Of a stretch of DNA of 64,000 nucleotides, positions 48,769 through 60,840 are shown piece by piece. Source of the stretch: Acanthacorydalis orientalis (taxonomy: Eukaryota; Arthropoda; Insecta; Megaloptera; Corydalidae); NCBI GenBank assembly GCA_034766995.1, contig CM068320.1:7754501-7818500 (forward strand), read 5' to 3'. The translations under genes and the position numbers were made by a program. Below the pieces are notes generated by a model that searched no databases, had not been told where the DNA came from, and saw only the letters and a list, made by a program, of their open reading frames with translations. Position 1 is the first letter of the stretch, and every line of letters begins with the position of its first letter.

Positions 48769-49073
48769 TGGTGCAGCAAACATGTAAATGTAATTTCAAA
48801 CTGCACACACTTATTAATTTAATAATAAGTGGATTTTATTTAGTAATGATCAATGCATATCCTATTCTGAATTGTGCTGTGTTGTACTGTGTACTGGTTA
48901 AATTTTTAAACTGAACTGCGTTTGTTAACAGCACGAAAGACAGATTAAAAACCCGTGTCTATCAACACCAGCCCGTTATAACATATCAAATCTGCCTTCC
49001 TATGCACCGGCCAGCTGCAGTTTTAAATTAACAGCCACTTCTGACACCGACCACACACAATCGGGTCTTAACA
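48769..49073 (-). repeat. dispersed repeat, probable solo LTR (copy 2)
   Basis: Second copy (305 bp) of the block at 10460-10770. On the minus strand it begins TGTTAAGACCCG and ends GCTGCACCA, and it carries the same AATAAA motif near its 3' end. Small indels distinguish the copies. As with copy 1, no internal retrotransposon sequence or clear target duplication flanks it. It lies just upstream of a mariner scrap. Confidence 0.55.
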
Positions 49074-49104
49074 TACATTACAATATAAAACACAATTATA
49101 ATAA

Positions 49105-49310
49105 AGCTCAACAAATCATTTCCGCGGATTCGGCAGTAATTTTTTTCAACAGGAATGCGAAAAGTATGCAATACCTTATATATTGCATTCCAAACGCCAT
49201 TGTGTTCACTACTGTTTTATGAGGTTATGAATCGGCTTGGCAAGGATATATGGTGTATTTAAATGAATATACATCTTTAAAAGAACAAGAAAATATTTGA
49301 ATTTAAAACA
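49105..49310 (-). pseudogene. mauritiana-type mariner N-terminal scrap
   Basis: About 200 bp matching 36210-36410 at roughly 75 percent (for example gaatgcgaaaagtatgcaat near 49150 against gaaatgcgaaaagtatgcaa). It covers only the start of the transposase and the terminal region, in the same minus orientation. No frame remains. Confidence 0.65.
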
Positions 49311-49402
49311 ATTATTACTGATTCAATTTAAAGCCACAGAATTAATTTTCACATTAAATATATTCACTAATACACACATGTACATAATGCACTCTCTCTC
49401 TC

Positions 49403-49527
<125 letters not shown>

Positions 49528-51801
49528 CTTATACCTAAAGGAGCTTAATAATCTAATTGATGACAACACAAAGATTCCGAGGTTTTCTATAAGAGTAAAC
49601 TTCATGTTTGGTGTTCATAAAGACGAATTCCAACACACAATATACAAAATATAAAACATTCCTATTAAATACCTGCCGATATGAGAAAAATAATCAGACA
49701 AGAATAGATGTACAAATAAGACAAATATTTATAAGTAAAGAACTCATAGATTTCATGTGTGTATATAACTTTTTTTAACATATATATATATAGAAAGGAA
49801 CAGAGAAAAAGTGAAATTTGAAATACATGAACATACACAAAAATTTAAAAACAATAATAAATAAAAAAAATATCTTTTAAATTCATCATTTATGAAAATT
49901 TTGAGAATGCATATACATATATAGAATGCTAAGAAAAAAATAATAGGTAAAATATCAGAACTATTAGGGAATAAGCATGAGTAAAAAAATTTAGATATCT
50001 TTTGGTTACGATTTATCAACGAATGAAAATTGTGTTTTTTATGAATAAAAATTTAATTCTCTCCTATTTTACATCATTGGTGGTGTGATTGATGTTTCTT
50101 TGTAATAATTAATCAAAATTTTCATGTTCTAAATAACTTAAAAATTGAATAAACTCCTACTCGTATCCATAGACAAACACTCATTTTCAAACAATGCAAC
50201 AAATCACATTCATAAGTGTATTAAGATTTTAAAAAATATATGCCACAAACAGGAAAAAGCAACCATTCATTATTAAATACTTTAAAATCAGTACATGTAC
50301 AAAGGAATACAGAAATGGTAATTTTTTGCTTTAATTCCACTTTTACTTTAAATGGTTTAATACAGAAACAATAAAAATTTAATACAGCAAACACAAATTC
50401 ATTACATACTCTTTACCAATTCAATTTGATATAAATTGTTAAATTTCAGACTGAAAGCACAACATATATTTTTGAAATGTTATTCACAACAGAGTATTAA
50501 AAATAAACAGTAAACGAAATTCAAATAATCAAATCTTAACATAAAAGAAAAAAATTAAATTTACTTGAAAACGGGAAATATATAAGCACAAAATGAAATT
50601 TAGCAAATTTAATTAACAGTTTTAAATACAAAGGAACGCATAACGTAACTTATTATGTTGCGTGTTATGAATAGTGTTTTGGTTAATGCACTTAATACTG
50701 ACTAGTGCTTAACACTAAAGAATAATTTTCCACGAAATCAAAAAAACTTAAGTTTAATTAATTTCTTAACTATATTTAACAGTTTAAAATATTTTTTTAA
50801 ATATAAATCTGTACAATATACTCAATGGCTTTGAAAGATAGAAAAATATAGTTTCTATATTTAAATTCGCATGAAAACACTATAAAGATTATTTAATTTA
50901 AGTCACAGCGTTGTATCAGAAAATGTGCTTAGAGTAAATAATATATTATTTCACATCTTACAACAATATTTATAGTTAGAATACATAGAAAACACCAGCT
51001 ACAAAAACAGATAGTCTATCGTAAGTATCTGCAACTTTAACCTACTCCCAATAATTACAGTCATACTTATATTGAGCTGAAATAACGCGTATTACAATGT
51101 ATTTATAAGATAATTCAATTTGATTAGATATCAAAAAAATGTATTTTTTCTTAATTTCCTATATACTTTTAAATAAAAAATTGATTATTGACTCTATTCT
51201 ATTTAATTAAATAAACAAAATATAAAAATTAATTGGATTTACATTTTGTTCCACAAACACAGTTAAAAAATTACTATGTAGTTTCATTATCTTTCCATTC
51301 AATCGAATACTCATTCTTTTAGATATCTCTAAAACTAGTTTAATAACAACTTTAATAATATATACGGCATAATCATTTTATATGATTTATATCATTTATA
51401 AAGGAAAAATTTATAGCTAAATTATGAAAAATGAAATTAATTTGTTAATGGAAAACTGTCATAAGTAAAAATTAAAAGAACATATTACATTATTACGTTC
51501 AAATAATACAATTTAATTATTTTAAAATATCTAGTTTTAAAGATGTTATCAATTTTTCCTAAAAAAAGTTTTATTATTACCTAATACTTCTTTTATGATG
51601 AGAATCGAATATTTATAACAAATTCTCTTAATTTTTGTTAATTTACTTAAAAACATACATTTACTTTTCTTTTCTATAATTATTAAACATAGAAAATGCA
51701 ATTTAATTTTATACTTTCATTTTTCAAAAATATAAAGTTTGTGAAAGTATCAATTACTTTTCTTAGCAATAATTTTAATGTATTTTCACAATAATATATA
51801 C

Positions 51802-51884
<83 letters not shown>

Positions 51885-52079
51885 ATTATTATTTTGAAAT
51901 AATTAACATATTTGTACAAAAATTGATCGAATCAAATTATTTCACATAAAGTTTTATAAATAAAAGCGCTAAATATACAAAACGAGTTTGTTGCTGGTGG
52001 CGCAAAAACTAAAACTAGTCCGAATGATAATTACTTAACTGATTCGACAAAACAAAGAACATCAGGTCAATATATTAAA
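49528..52079. other. AT-rich DNA, no gene seen
   Basis: No transposon motif or coding signal recognised. A TA tract lies at 51796-51884. An 88-codon minus frame (49753-50019) is hydrophobic low-complexity sequence without support. Confidence 0.55.
51796..51884. repeat. (TA)n microsatellite
   Basis: TA dinucleotide tract of about 89 bp with short interruptions. Confidence 0.95.
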
Positions 52080-52247
52080 TGATTATTGATTATTTTTGAT
52101 TGATACTTATGATCATTTAGATGGTGGAGCAACGCACTAAAATACAGAAAAATTATTTTTTGTGTCTTAGCACTCTGAGGATGCTCGTTGGCATGCGAAA
52201 TCGACATCCAAAAAATATAAGTAATCAAAAATGATAATCTATCAAAC
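52080..52247. repeat. possible short inverted-repeat element
   Basis: The left segment gattatttttgattgatact (52087-52106) is imperfectly inverted near 52217-52240 (complement reads gattatcatttttgattact). The core between, tgtcttagcactctgaggat and neighbours, is CpG-containing and non-repetitive. Size and ends suggest a MITE or the 3' tail of a retroelement. No target duplication is clear. Confidence 0.35.
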
Positions 52248-52439
52248 ATTTTTGATCAGGAATATTTTTTGTATTTTATAAGATGACTAAATAATTCATT
52301 TGCGAAAGTGAATTCTTCCACAATACTAAAACTACATTGCGTACAAGATTTGATCCAAATTTACCCAGACTGTTCTCATAAAACTTTATTTATAAAAAAA
52401 ATATTCTAAATTAAAATAGTCATTTTCCTAATAATCCCT

Positions 52440-52990
52440 TACAGCAACTACACACCACTGTCAACGACTTTTTATGTTTCTGGAATCACACTTTTTAGGT
52501 ATTTTTGAGAATCGATTTTAGACCAGACTCTAAATTTTCTTTTATCTCCTGAATTATTTTAAAATATCGTACTTTTAACAATCTCTTTAGTTTTGGGAAC
52601 ATAAAGAATTCATGCGGAGCCAAGTTAAGAGAATATGTTAGATGGAATTGGACAAGATAACTTTGTTCTTCGTCAAAAACTATCGAACCACATTGGAAAG
52701 ATGATGAAGTGCGTTGTCGTGACTCATACATTTATCATGCAGTAACATGATTCATGTCCAAAGATTTAGTCATAATCTTTTAACAAGACCCATATGATAT
52801 TCCTACTTATTCTTTAAGCTCTGTAAACATTCATTCATTAATTGACACGAATAATTTAGGAACTTCAATAACCTTTTTGTTGGATTTTGGAAGTTAAGCG
52901 TACCCGGCCTTTCATCATCTGTAATTTAAGTTTTATCTTCCTTAAATCACCTACATCAATCAAAACACGTGCCAAGGTCCAGAATATCGC
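52440..52990 (-). pseudogene. decayed mariner C-terminal fragment, minus strand
   Basis: The minus strand reads, after a weak N-terminal part (KGRVRLTSKIQQKGY near 52890, MNVYRALRISRNI near 52805), a jump to HDNALHHLSNVV-like sequence near 52680-52720 (second-Asp block). Then comes LTYSLNLAPHEFFMFPKLKR (52595-52655) and IQEIKENLESGLKSI near 52510-52560. In the LAPxDFF position the catalytic Asp reads Glu. The region between the DNA-binding and second-Asp parts is missing, so this is a deleted copy. Frameshifts are present. Confidence 0.68.
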
Positions 52991-54472
52991 CTTTCAAAAG
53001 GAATTTTCCAAAGGTTAATGTTTTTCTACCGTTATTTGTTCAAGTTTGAAAAAAAATTTTACACGAAACATGATACACTTCAATTAGTTCATTTAAAAAA
53101 TCTCAGAGATAAAGGAAATCTATTTACGAAAATCACTATAACTGTCAAAAAAATTACTTTTCGATACGAACTCAATGGAATCAATGCACAACCGATGGCC
53201 GCATCATATAAAATTACTAATTTCTCTCTCCATGAAAAAATATTGAGCTATGTACGTAGTCTTGGTATTTTTTGATCATATATTGAATGTACACTGACTT
53301 AAATATGAGATCATCAGAAAATTATTATGTTTTTAAAAATAATTAACCTTTAATACTAAATGTTTTCGTATTATAGAACATTTTTTTTTCTAAGTATGAA
53401 ATCTTAGAAAAATAAACAAGCAAATAAATTACATTAACTTTAAATAAATTAAACTTTATTTTAATAGTAAATATTTATTTAAACATATTGCTCGTTGGTT
53501 TTTTATTACTTACAGGGTTTTTTGTAAGAACTTTTAAAAATATTTTCTGTTTATATATACTTAAAGTAATTAAATTATTGTTAATATAATACAATACAGT
53601 TTAAAAATTTCAACCTGTCCTAATTCACATTTTTGGTACTTATATTGTACAATTTGGAAAAATTATTATCGTTATAAAACCTAATTTTAAACATTTATAC
53701 TTAATAATTATCTAAACAGTTACATATTTGAACGTTTTTCTAATGTGACAATTATTTAGAAAAGTAATTTCATTAATAAACAGCACCATTTCCTTTTAAA
53801 TAATGGCGAACTAAAGCAATGGGTTCCAAGGTAGGATTCAGTGTTCTATTAACTCGAACGTAATTAGACGTATTAAAAAAAGACATATTAATTTATATAA
53901 CTTATTGTTGCACTGTAAAAGTTGCTTCTTAAAATCAATCGTGTAATGCTAGAGAATATTCTTCCATGAAGGTATTAGTTCTGATATTATTTCTAATCTT
54001 TGTTTTTTTTTAGCATTTCTGATGTAAAAATTGTCTAAAACTTTCAGTTTTTTATGTTTTTTTCTGAATAGATTTAAAGTAATTTTGTACATGACCTTCA
54101 AATTTATAAATCAATAGTTAAGTAATTTAAAATTTTATATATTTCCTTACTTTTGTTTTCATAATATTCCACATAAAATAAAAAGGCCTTGAGTTAAAAT
54201 TAACTCTTCATAATATGAAGAGTCAATTATATCGTATACCAAGATAAAATAAGATGGATGTTGTAATTGTCGTTAAGTGTATTCAGTTTCTTTTATCAAT
54301 CATGATACATTCTTTTATCAATCATCACGAATGAATAGGCAAATAAAAACAGGCTATTATTTACTATTCATAAATAATTATATTCTACTCGTATAAAATT
54401 TTATCCAATGCAAAACTTTAAACCGAATTTTAAAAATAACTAAAACCTATGATTATAATTATATTTTTTGTA
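52991..54472. other. AT-rich DNA, no gene seen
   Basis: No motif recognised. The 85-codon plus frame 53018-53275 shows no domain known to me. Confidence 0.5.
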
Positions 54473-54730
54473 TCTATGATTCCATTCCTTCATTGTCATG
54501 ATGATCTGTCTTTTGGATTAGAGAATGTATGTTCTCCATTACTAGTTTCGGCATGTTTTCCATCTTTAGGCAGATATTAAAGCCTCTAATATCTACTTGC
54601 TCAAGTAAATGTTCCGAAACTAGTAATAGAGAACAGACCGTTGATTGATAAGAACGAAGATCATTTGCAAAACACAAGATATTGATCACAGTATAGCATA
54701 GAAAGCTTGACATACAGAGATACATTTTCT
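54473..54730 (-). pseudogene. possible LINE reverse-transcriptase scrap
   Basis: An 83-codon minus-strand frame contains INILCFANDLRSYQSTVCSL followed by LEQVDIRGFNICLKMEN. This resembles the YADD motif region of RTE-like reverse transcriptases (here FAND) and the following GL-IN-KT segment. The catalytic Asp pair is broken by Asp-to-Asn. The DNA also contains an inverted pair, ttactagtttcggcat / ccgaaactagtaa, about 60 bp apart. The call rests on one short motif, so it is tentative. Confidence 0.35.
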
Positions 54731-55411
54731 ATTTAGCGTGACGGTAGACTTATTCAAGACAATTAAAAAAGTATGATTATAAATTTCAATATTTCCATCT
54801 ACAAAACAAAAAAATAAACAAAAAATAACTGCATATTCAATTAAAAAAAGCATTAGCAATACGAAAATTTGAGTATAAAAAAAATAAAAAAAAGATTCTT
54901 AAAAATAAAATACTTATTGTAATACATATAATTTAAATTAACGCAGAAAAAATATGTTTCAAAACATATTTTCTTACTTCATGTTAGATTATTTTTATTG
55001 AAATCCAAATTCTAAAGTAAAACAAAAAAATATGTTTTAAAAAAATTCACCTAACCCATAATATATTATAATAGTTAACAATTTTGCGATTATTTTGTAT
55101 GCTTCTTAAGAGTTTTTAAGTAATACATAGATTTATTTTTATTCATTAATACATTTAAATAAAAAGTTAATTAAAACGATGACTATTATATCGTAATATA
55201 TTACAACAATCGTTCTTGTTTGATTCTTTTATAATTAAACAGGTCGTTTTCGAGTGTCCATTATATAATTTGAATTTAATAAAACACAATAATACGTGTT
55301 TATTACAGGAAGCTGAAGATTTTTAATTCATATGATTATGAAAAATAACTATATATGGTATTTAGAAAAAGATTTCAACAGATATTTGTTTAATGTATTT
55401 ATGTTATTAGA
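54731..55411. other. AT-rich DNA, no gene seen
   Basis: Nothing recognised on either strand. Confidence 0.5.
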
Positions 55412-56374
55412 TGTTGGAATTAATTCGTTCTGTTTTACAAGAGATGGCGTAGGTAGTACATTCTTCCATTGTTCCCTTTAAGCAAATATTCCCCGTAAAA
55501 CAGTTGTCCTTAGGCGTCAGTTCCAGTATATGTCATTTCGTTCAAGCGTAAATAACAACACTTTGTACTTTATCGAATATGTCGAATTTCGTGCCGGATA
55601 AATTGTTTTTGCGGGGAGTTTTACTTCATTACTTTAACATGAAAAAAAAGTACTGCCGAAAGTCATCGTATTTTAATGTAAGTTTATGGTGACCATGCTC
55701 TAGCTGAGCAAACGTGTCGGAAGTGGTTAGCACGTTTTAAAAGTGGTGATTTCGATTTGGAAGACAAGGAACGACCTGGACAGACGAAAAAGTTCGACGA
55801 TGAAGAATTGGAGGCATTGCTTAATGAAGAACCATGTCAAACACTTCAAGAATTGTCTGAATCGTTGGGAGTTGACTTGTCAACGGTAGGAAAACGCCTT
55901 AAAGCCATGGGAATGATCCGAAAGCAAGGAAATCGGGTCCCATACGAATTGAAACCGAGGGTCGTTAAAAGGCGTTTTCTACCTGTGAACTGCTGCTTCG
56001 ACGGGAGAAAAGAAGAGATTTTTGAAGAGAAAACCGGTCAAAACATACTTGGAAATGCTCAAATGGGAAGTCCTACCCCACTCTCCGTATTCTCCATATA
56101 TTGCTCCTTCTGATTACCACTTGTTTCGATCGATGAGTCATAGCCTGTCTGGGCAGAAGCTCACTTCTTATGAAGATTGCAAAAATGGGTTGATTCGTGG
56201 ATTGCATCTAAAGACGAGGCATTCTTCCGACGTGGTATTCGTCTCCTGCCCGAAAGATGGGAAAAAGTAGTAGCTAACGATGGACAATACTTTGAGTGAT
56301 ATGTTTTTTTCAATTTCATTTGAAATAAACAATCTTTTTTCATGAAGAAAACGCTACGAATTAATTTTAACACG
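55412..56374 (+). mobile_element. mauritiana-type mariner lacking its catalytic core
   Basis: The left end ttggaattaattcgttctgt (from 55414) is matched by the right end, whose complement reads gttaaaattaattcgtagcg. The element is about 963 bp, roughly 300-400 bp short of a full mariner. The plus-strand transposase remnant keeps both termini of the protein but has lost its middle. The family is the one containing Mos1, recognised from the N-terminal MSNFVPDK pattern and C-terminal ERWEKVV-DGQYFE pattern. Confidence 0.85.
55579..56299 (+). pseudogene. mauritiana-type mariner transposase, internally deleted
   Basis: Met 55579 starts MSNFVPDKLFLRGVLLHYFN. A frameshift near 55645 is followed by CRKWLARFKSGDFDLEDKER-like sequence from about 55718 and a clean 75-codon stretch covering LEALLNEEPCQTLQELSESL, then TVGKRLKAMGMIRK and the linker RVPYELKP. 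After RREKKRFLK-like residues near 56010 the sequence jumps directly to KPVKTYLEMLKWEVLPHSPY (56034-56095), so the segment with the first and second catalytic Asp (about 100 or more codons) is deleted. The third Asp remains in APSDYHLF, and the C-terminus ends LPERWEKVVANDGQYFE before TGA at 56297. It cannot encode an active transposase. Confidence 0.86.
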
Positions 56375-58120
56375 CAATATTTATTTTAGAAATTTGTAAA
56401 TACCACTACTAATAATATAAGAAAATAATAAAAAACAATTTAATGATAGATAATAATATAAAAACAATCATTGTTAATTAACATTTCTAGATACATTTAT
56501 TTCAATTTTTGAAGATTAAATAATTACCGTAAATATGTAAAAAGTAAGAATGAAGTCCGTAACACTTATCAAAAATTCTTTTATTCTAGCAAAATTTAAC
56601 TAACAAACATATATTATTGTATTAAGTTAAATATATTATTAGATATAAGCAGAATTGATAACTAATATTTAAAACAAATTAATATAATTACAAATACTCT
56701 CCCTGAAATTAAAAATCCGGAATATCATTTTTAGGAATAAGAATTTTAATTATCTACCTGTTCTGTATTTCAATCAATTACTAACGTTTTTTTGAAAAAA
56801 AGCAATGATTCTAAAGGTATACAATTGAATTTCATACCCTAATGCCTCCGTTAAATATTGATTGTTTATCAACAACCTTTTTATAATTTTTCGTTTCATT
56901 TTTAAATTCATAATCATTTTTTTAATGAAACGAAAAGTGATTATTCATTATTTTTTTCAGTTCTTTAATTTAATTATATTTTTTCTTTCTTATAGACGGA
57001 CCTATCTAAATGAATTTAAAATGCATATGTGTATATATATATATATAATATTGTTTTTATGTCATTTAAATAAACATTTATCGTTTTTATACATTTTTTA
57101 TATTTACTTTTCATTATTTTATTTTGCAGTGTAAATAATCAATTAATATATTTTATTTTAATTTTAGAAAAATAAATATTCAAATATAAAGTTTTTTTTA
57201 TCAAGGTGGAAATTTATAAAATTACAAAATAACTATATTTTATCACATTTCAGTTACATATTTAAAAGTAAAATTAATTGTGGAAATGAATATTTTATCC
57301 AGTATATATTGAAAATATCTTCATTAAAATTTCACTATAAAAAAATCATTTAAACGTAAAGTTAGAAGAACATATTCTTTATTTAATAAAAAAGGAAAAA
57401 TAACTATGTACTTTTAAAGTACATAAAAACTGTCTTTTCTCTACGTTTCTTTCCACACCACTAAACTTCTGACAAGTATCCTGATGTTATTTTTTAATAC
57501 ATTTTTTTTATTCTTTAAATTGTAAGTTTTATTTAATGGAATTAATTTAAGAAATGTGGAAATCAAAATAAATATACATGTTTTAAAAGTTTAAAACTCT
57601 CCTTTATATTTTTAACTTTGTTCTATTTTCAATGAATGAAAAGTTTGAAATTTTTAGTATTTTCATATTTAATTATTTTTAAACGAGTAGAACTAAAGAA
57701 AAAGTAAAATATAACAAGCTATTTATTTTTATATATATAACATTTTTTTAATATCAGAAAAATTTAATTCTTTATTAGAAAATATTATTCCTTAATTAAA
57801 CCATTCAAAAAATTAATTTCATTTTAATTGTATTGCGTGATGTTAAAATAAATAATATCTCCAAAAAATTAATGTAATAACCCATTTTCATACCTGCTCA
57901 AATGTTTATTTATCCAGCTACTTTATGTATATTAAGTTAAAAACTTAAATTATCATAATAAAGTCAATATTTATGTCTGTTTTATCAACATTAATGCGCA
58001 TGAAATAAACGAAATATTATTCTTTTATAACAAACAAACACATTTCTTCATTAGTTACAATTTCTACAGTTTTTCATTGTAGAAGTGAATCCTTTTAAAT
58101 ATATAGCTTGTCTTATCACA
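56375..58120. other. AT-rich DNA, no gene seen
   Basis: Very AT-rich; a 90-codon plus frame (56862-57134) is Phe/Ile-rich low-complexity translation. No motif recognised. Confidence 0.55.
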
Positions 58121-58520
58121 TCCAATTTCCCGTTAATCGTTTCTTAATCGATATAAATATTTAATTGCCATTACCGAAGGTTAAATTTCAGTCAAAGTCA
58201 TCACGTGACAATGCGGAGCAGTTTACTCTCATAATAAATTTAGCACTGATTTACATTGACAGTACCAGACATTAATTTGCATGTTGCCGGAGAACTTTGT
58301 ATAAAATACCGTCATAATCCTTTGTGGATTTCAAGGGTCAAAAGAATTACATCCATAATATACACCGCTTGTTGTGGGATAAACGAGTAAACTTATTATA
58401 GTTTAAAGGTCCACCCGAACGCAGCAGTAACTTATTGACTCGACTGCCACGTTTTTCTGTTCAGTGAAAACGTTTCAATTTACAGTCCGCCATGCAATCT
58501 AACTAATGTTTTTCTTCAAT
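58121..58520. promoter_or_regulatory. possible regulatory region
   Basis: This stretch is less AT-rich and non-repetitive. It contains tcacgtga (E-box, about 58201), attaatttgcat (POU-like, about 58272), and ttctgttcagtgaaaacg with an arthropod initiator-like TCAGT near 58459. No frame, transposon motif or splice donor was found. The reading as regulatory DNA rests on composition and common short motifs only. Confidence 0.22.
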
Positions 58521-58744
58521 AACTTTCCCCAATAACTGCAAACAAACACATTGGCCATTTCTATTATCTTACGAAAAATTTGTTTGATTTTCATCCGAAG
58601 ATCGTGTTTACATAAACTGATGGAGAATGTTTGTAATTTATATCAATACCGAAGAAATTTACATGAGTTACTATATACGAACTAGCCGAACTAGCCGAAC
58701 TAGCAGAACAGAATTCAAATATTATCATAAAAATGTACTACTGT

Positions 58745-58747
<3 letters not shown>

Positions 58748-58805
<58 letters not shown>

Positions 58806-58846
58806 GTATATAATATATATATGTATATATATATATATATATATAT
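58748..58846. repeat. interrupted (TA)n microsatellite
   Basis: TA tract of about 100 bp with AATATG interruptions; a short ccgaactag triplication (58679-58705) lies 40 bp upstream. Confidence 0.95.
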
Positions 58847-59142
58847 TATTTTTTGTTGTATCAAATTTCATAATAAATTAGTGTTTAAAAGTGATACAAT
58901 ATCATTGCTAATATATATATTTGAACAAATAAATAAATATTTGATCGATGAGAAAAAATGTTTCAGTTTATTGTACATAAAAAAGAACAATCGTGTTTTG
59001 AAAAGCTCACAAAAACAATTATTTTTATGTTAAAATAACTTTTATCGAATAAATGTTTTATATATAAAACTTGTTTTTGTTTGTTTATTGGACGACGAGA
59101 ATCTTTCTGCAAATATTTTTTGTAGATATAGGTACATATAAA

Positions 59143-59294
59143 TTATATATGTATATATATATATATACATATATATATACATATATATATATATGTATAT
59201 ATATATGTATATATATATATACATATATATACATATATATATGTATATATATGTATATATATATACATATATATATGTATATATATGTATATAG
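59143..59294. repeat. (TA)n microsatellite with regular CA/TG interruptions
   Basis: About 150 bp in which TATATA blocks are separated by alternating ACAT and ATGT words, giving Tyr/Ile frames on both strands. Confidence 0.95.
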
Positions 59295-59620
59295 GGAGTT
59301 ACAAAAGAATTATTTTTTTTTTATAAAAAATATATCTAAAATTTAAATTATTATTATCTGTTATTATGTTTAATAGAATTTAATTATTAATAATAAAACA
59401 AAATTTATTTTTCGTATTATACATATAACTTATTACAATTACAAACATATCAACTCTTTTGTCCGACATATATCTACATCAGTCAAAAACTATCTACAAC
59501 TGATATATTCAAACGTTTTTAATTATTTTCTTTAAGCGGAAAGCGATATTACTAAATGACGACTCTCGGAGAAATCGTCACGAGATGTCTTCGCCATGGT
59601 TTCTGTCAAATATGATGTAG
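59295..59620. other. AT-rich DNA, no gene seen
   Basis: Nothing recognised. Confidence 0.5.
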
Positions 59621-59622
59621 TT

Positions 59623-60840
59623 TTAGATTTCCCACTTTTTATTTTTTTTTGTGTCAAAGTAAAGAGAGTAAAGGTAGTCCCCAAAATTTTCAAGAATAGC
59701 AAATTTTGTTGTTTCTAACACGACGACGGTACGTTTTTCTACAGCAGATGGAGACAGATCTGTGATTCGTGTACTAATATCTGCTCTTTGTGTTCCTGCA
59801 CTCATCTTTGTTATTGAATTTGATAAAATACGAACGTAGAAGTGTAGAAGTTTGCAAAACTATTATTGGTGTCTTTTCTTTGAATATTTTTCGCGCTTCA
59901 GCGATCGATACTCTTTGTATTACTTTAATTTCTTGGATCGCTTTTTCCTTCTTAAATATCAGATAATCTCAAGTGTAAGGTGAATAATTTCCACAAAAGT
60001 CCTTACAAGATATAAGTTTCTCATAGAAAGCATCTCATTTAAACTGGTTTACTGGATGCTCATATCAATGTTTTAATTGTGCATCGGTCAGAGACTATCC
60101 AAATTTCTAACAAGTAAAACATCTCATTGAATTTGGTATATAAGATCGAATCCTTAATGGATGAATACCTGCTTCCAAGCTGGACGGTAAAAAAGTTTTT
60201 GAAAGTAAAAATAATGGAGACTGTAGACTGAAGCTCTCCATCTCTTCTAGCTATAATACAAGATACGTCGACCACACTTTGACTTTCTATATTCCCCTTA
60301 CTCTCCTCTATGGTACAGTTGAGCATATTGAAGCACAATGTAACTTGACTCGAACTGAGAGATTTATGAAGGATTTCAGAAATTTCATATTCAAACAATT
60401 ACATCATATCTGGCAACCTCTTCCTCTAAGCGTTGCTAATCGTTTCTACCAAGAAAATACCTTCTCATAGTTTCTTCGTCGATTTAACAATGTCAATGTG
60501 CCCGCACAGAACGTTTTATGTAAGGATTAGTGATAATTTCGAAAATTTGCAGTTTTTCCTTAATATGGAACCGGAGACCAAGCTCCTCTTGCTCTATTGT
60601 CACATTTAACCAGTTCTTGAAGTTGAGCAGGCGTATTTTTACACCACAGACTGAGAAGGGGAAGATATTTTAATTTTTCATGGGAAACCCATTAAAAATC
60701 ATCACCTGGATCTTCATTAACCACGGAACTCAACGAAGAGATGTCGTAGCCGCAAACCGGTACTAACGCCAGTCTTGTGCAAGTAATATAGAGCCCAATG
60801 AACAGGGTAACACGAGCCTAAGATTCCCGTGTATATCAAG
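59623..60840 (-). other. unassigned coding-like remnant
   Basis: The minus strand holds several stop-free, compositionally protein-like pieces that I cannot assign. Working upstream to downstream: TRLALVPVCGYDISSLSSVV followed by NEDPGDDF (about 60695-60780), then LKYLPLLSLWCKNTPAQLQE and LVKCDNRARGAWSPV in the same frame after one stop (about 60560-60670). A 112-codon frame follows at 60060-60398, with FEYEISEILHKSLSSSQVTL and IIARRDGELQSTVSIIF. A 60-codon frame at 59623-59805 contains TVVVLETTKFAILENFGDYL. Stops and shifts separate them. It could be an old element, a decayed host gene, or several exons; plus-strand frames of similar length also exist, so even the strand is uncertain. Confidence 0.25.

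Noticed and set aside
59623..59805. Naming the 60-codon minus frame as a known host protein
   Set aside because: It looks protein-like but I could not match it to a family with confidence, so no name is given.
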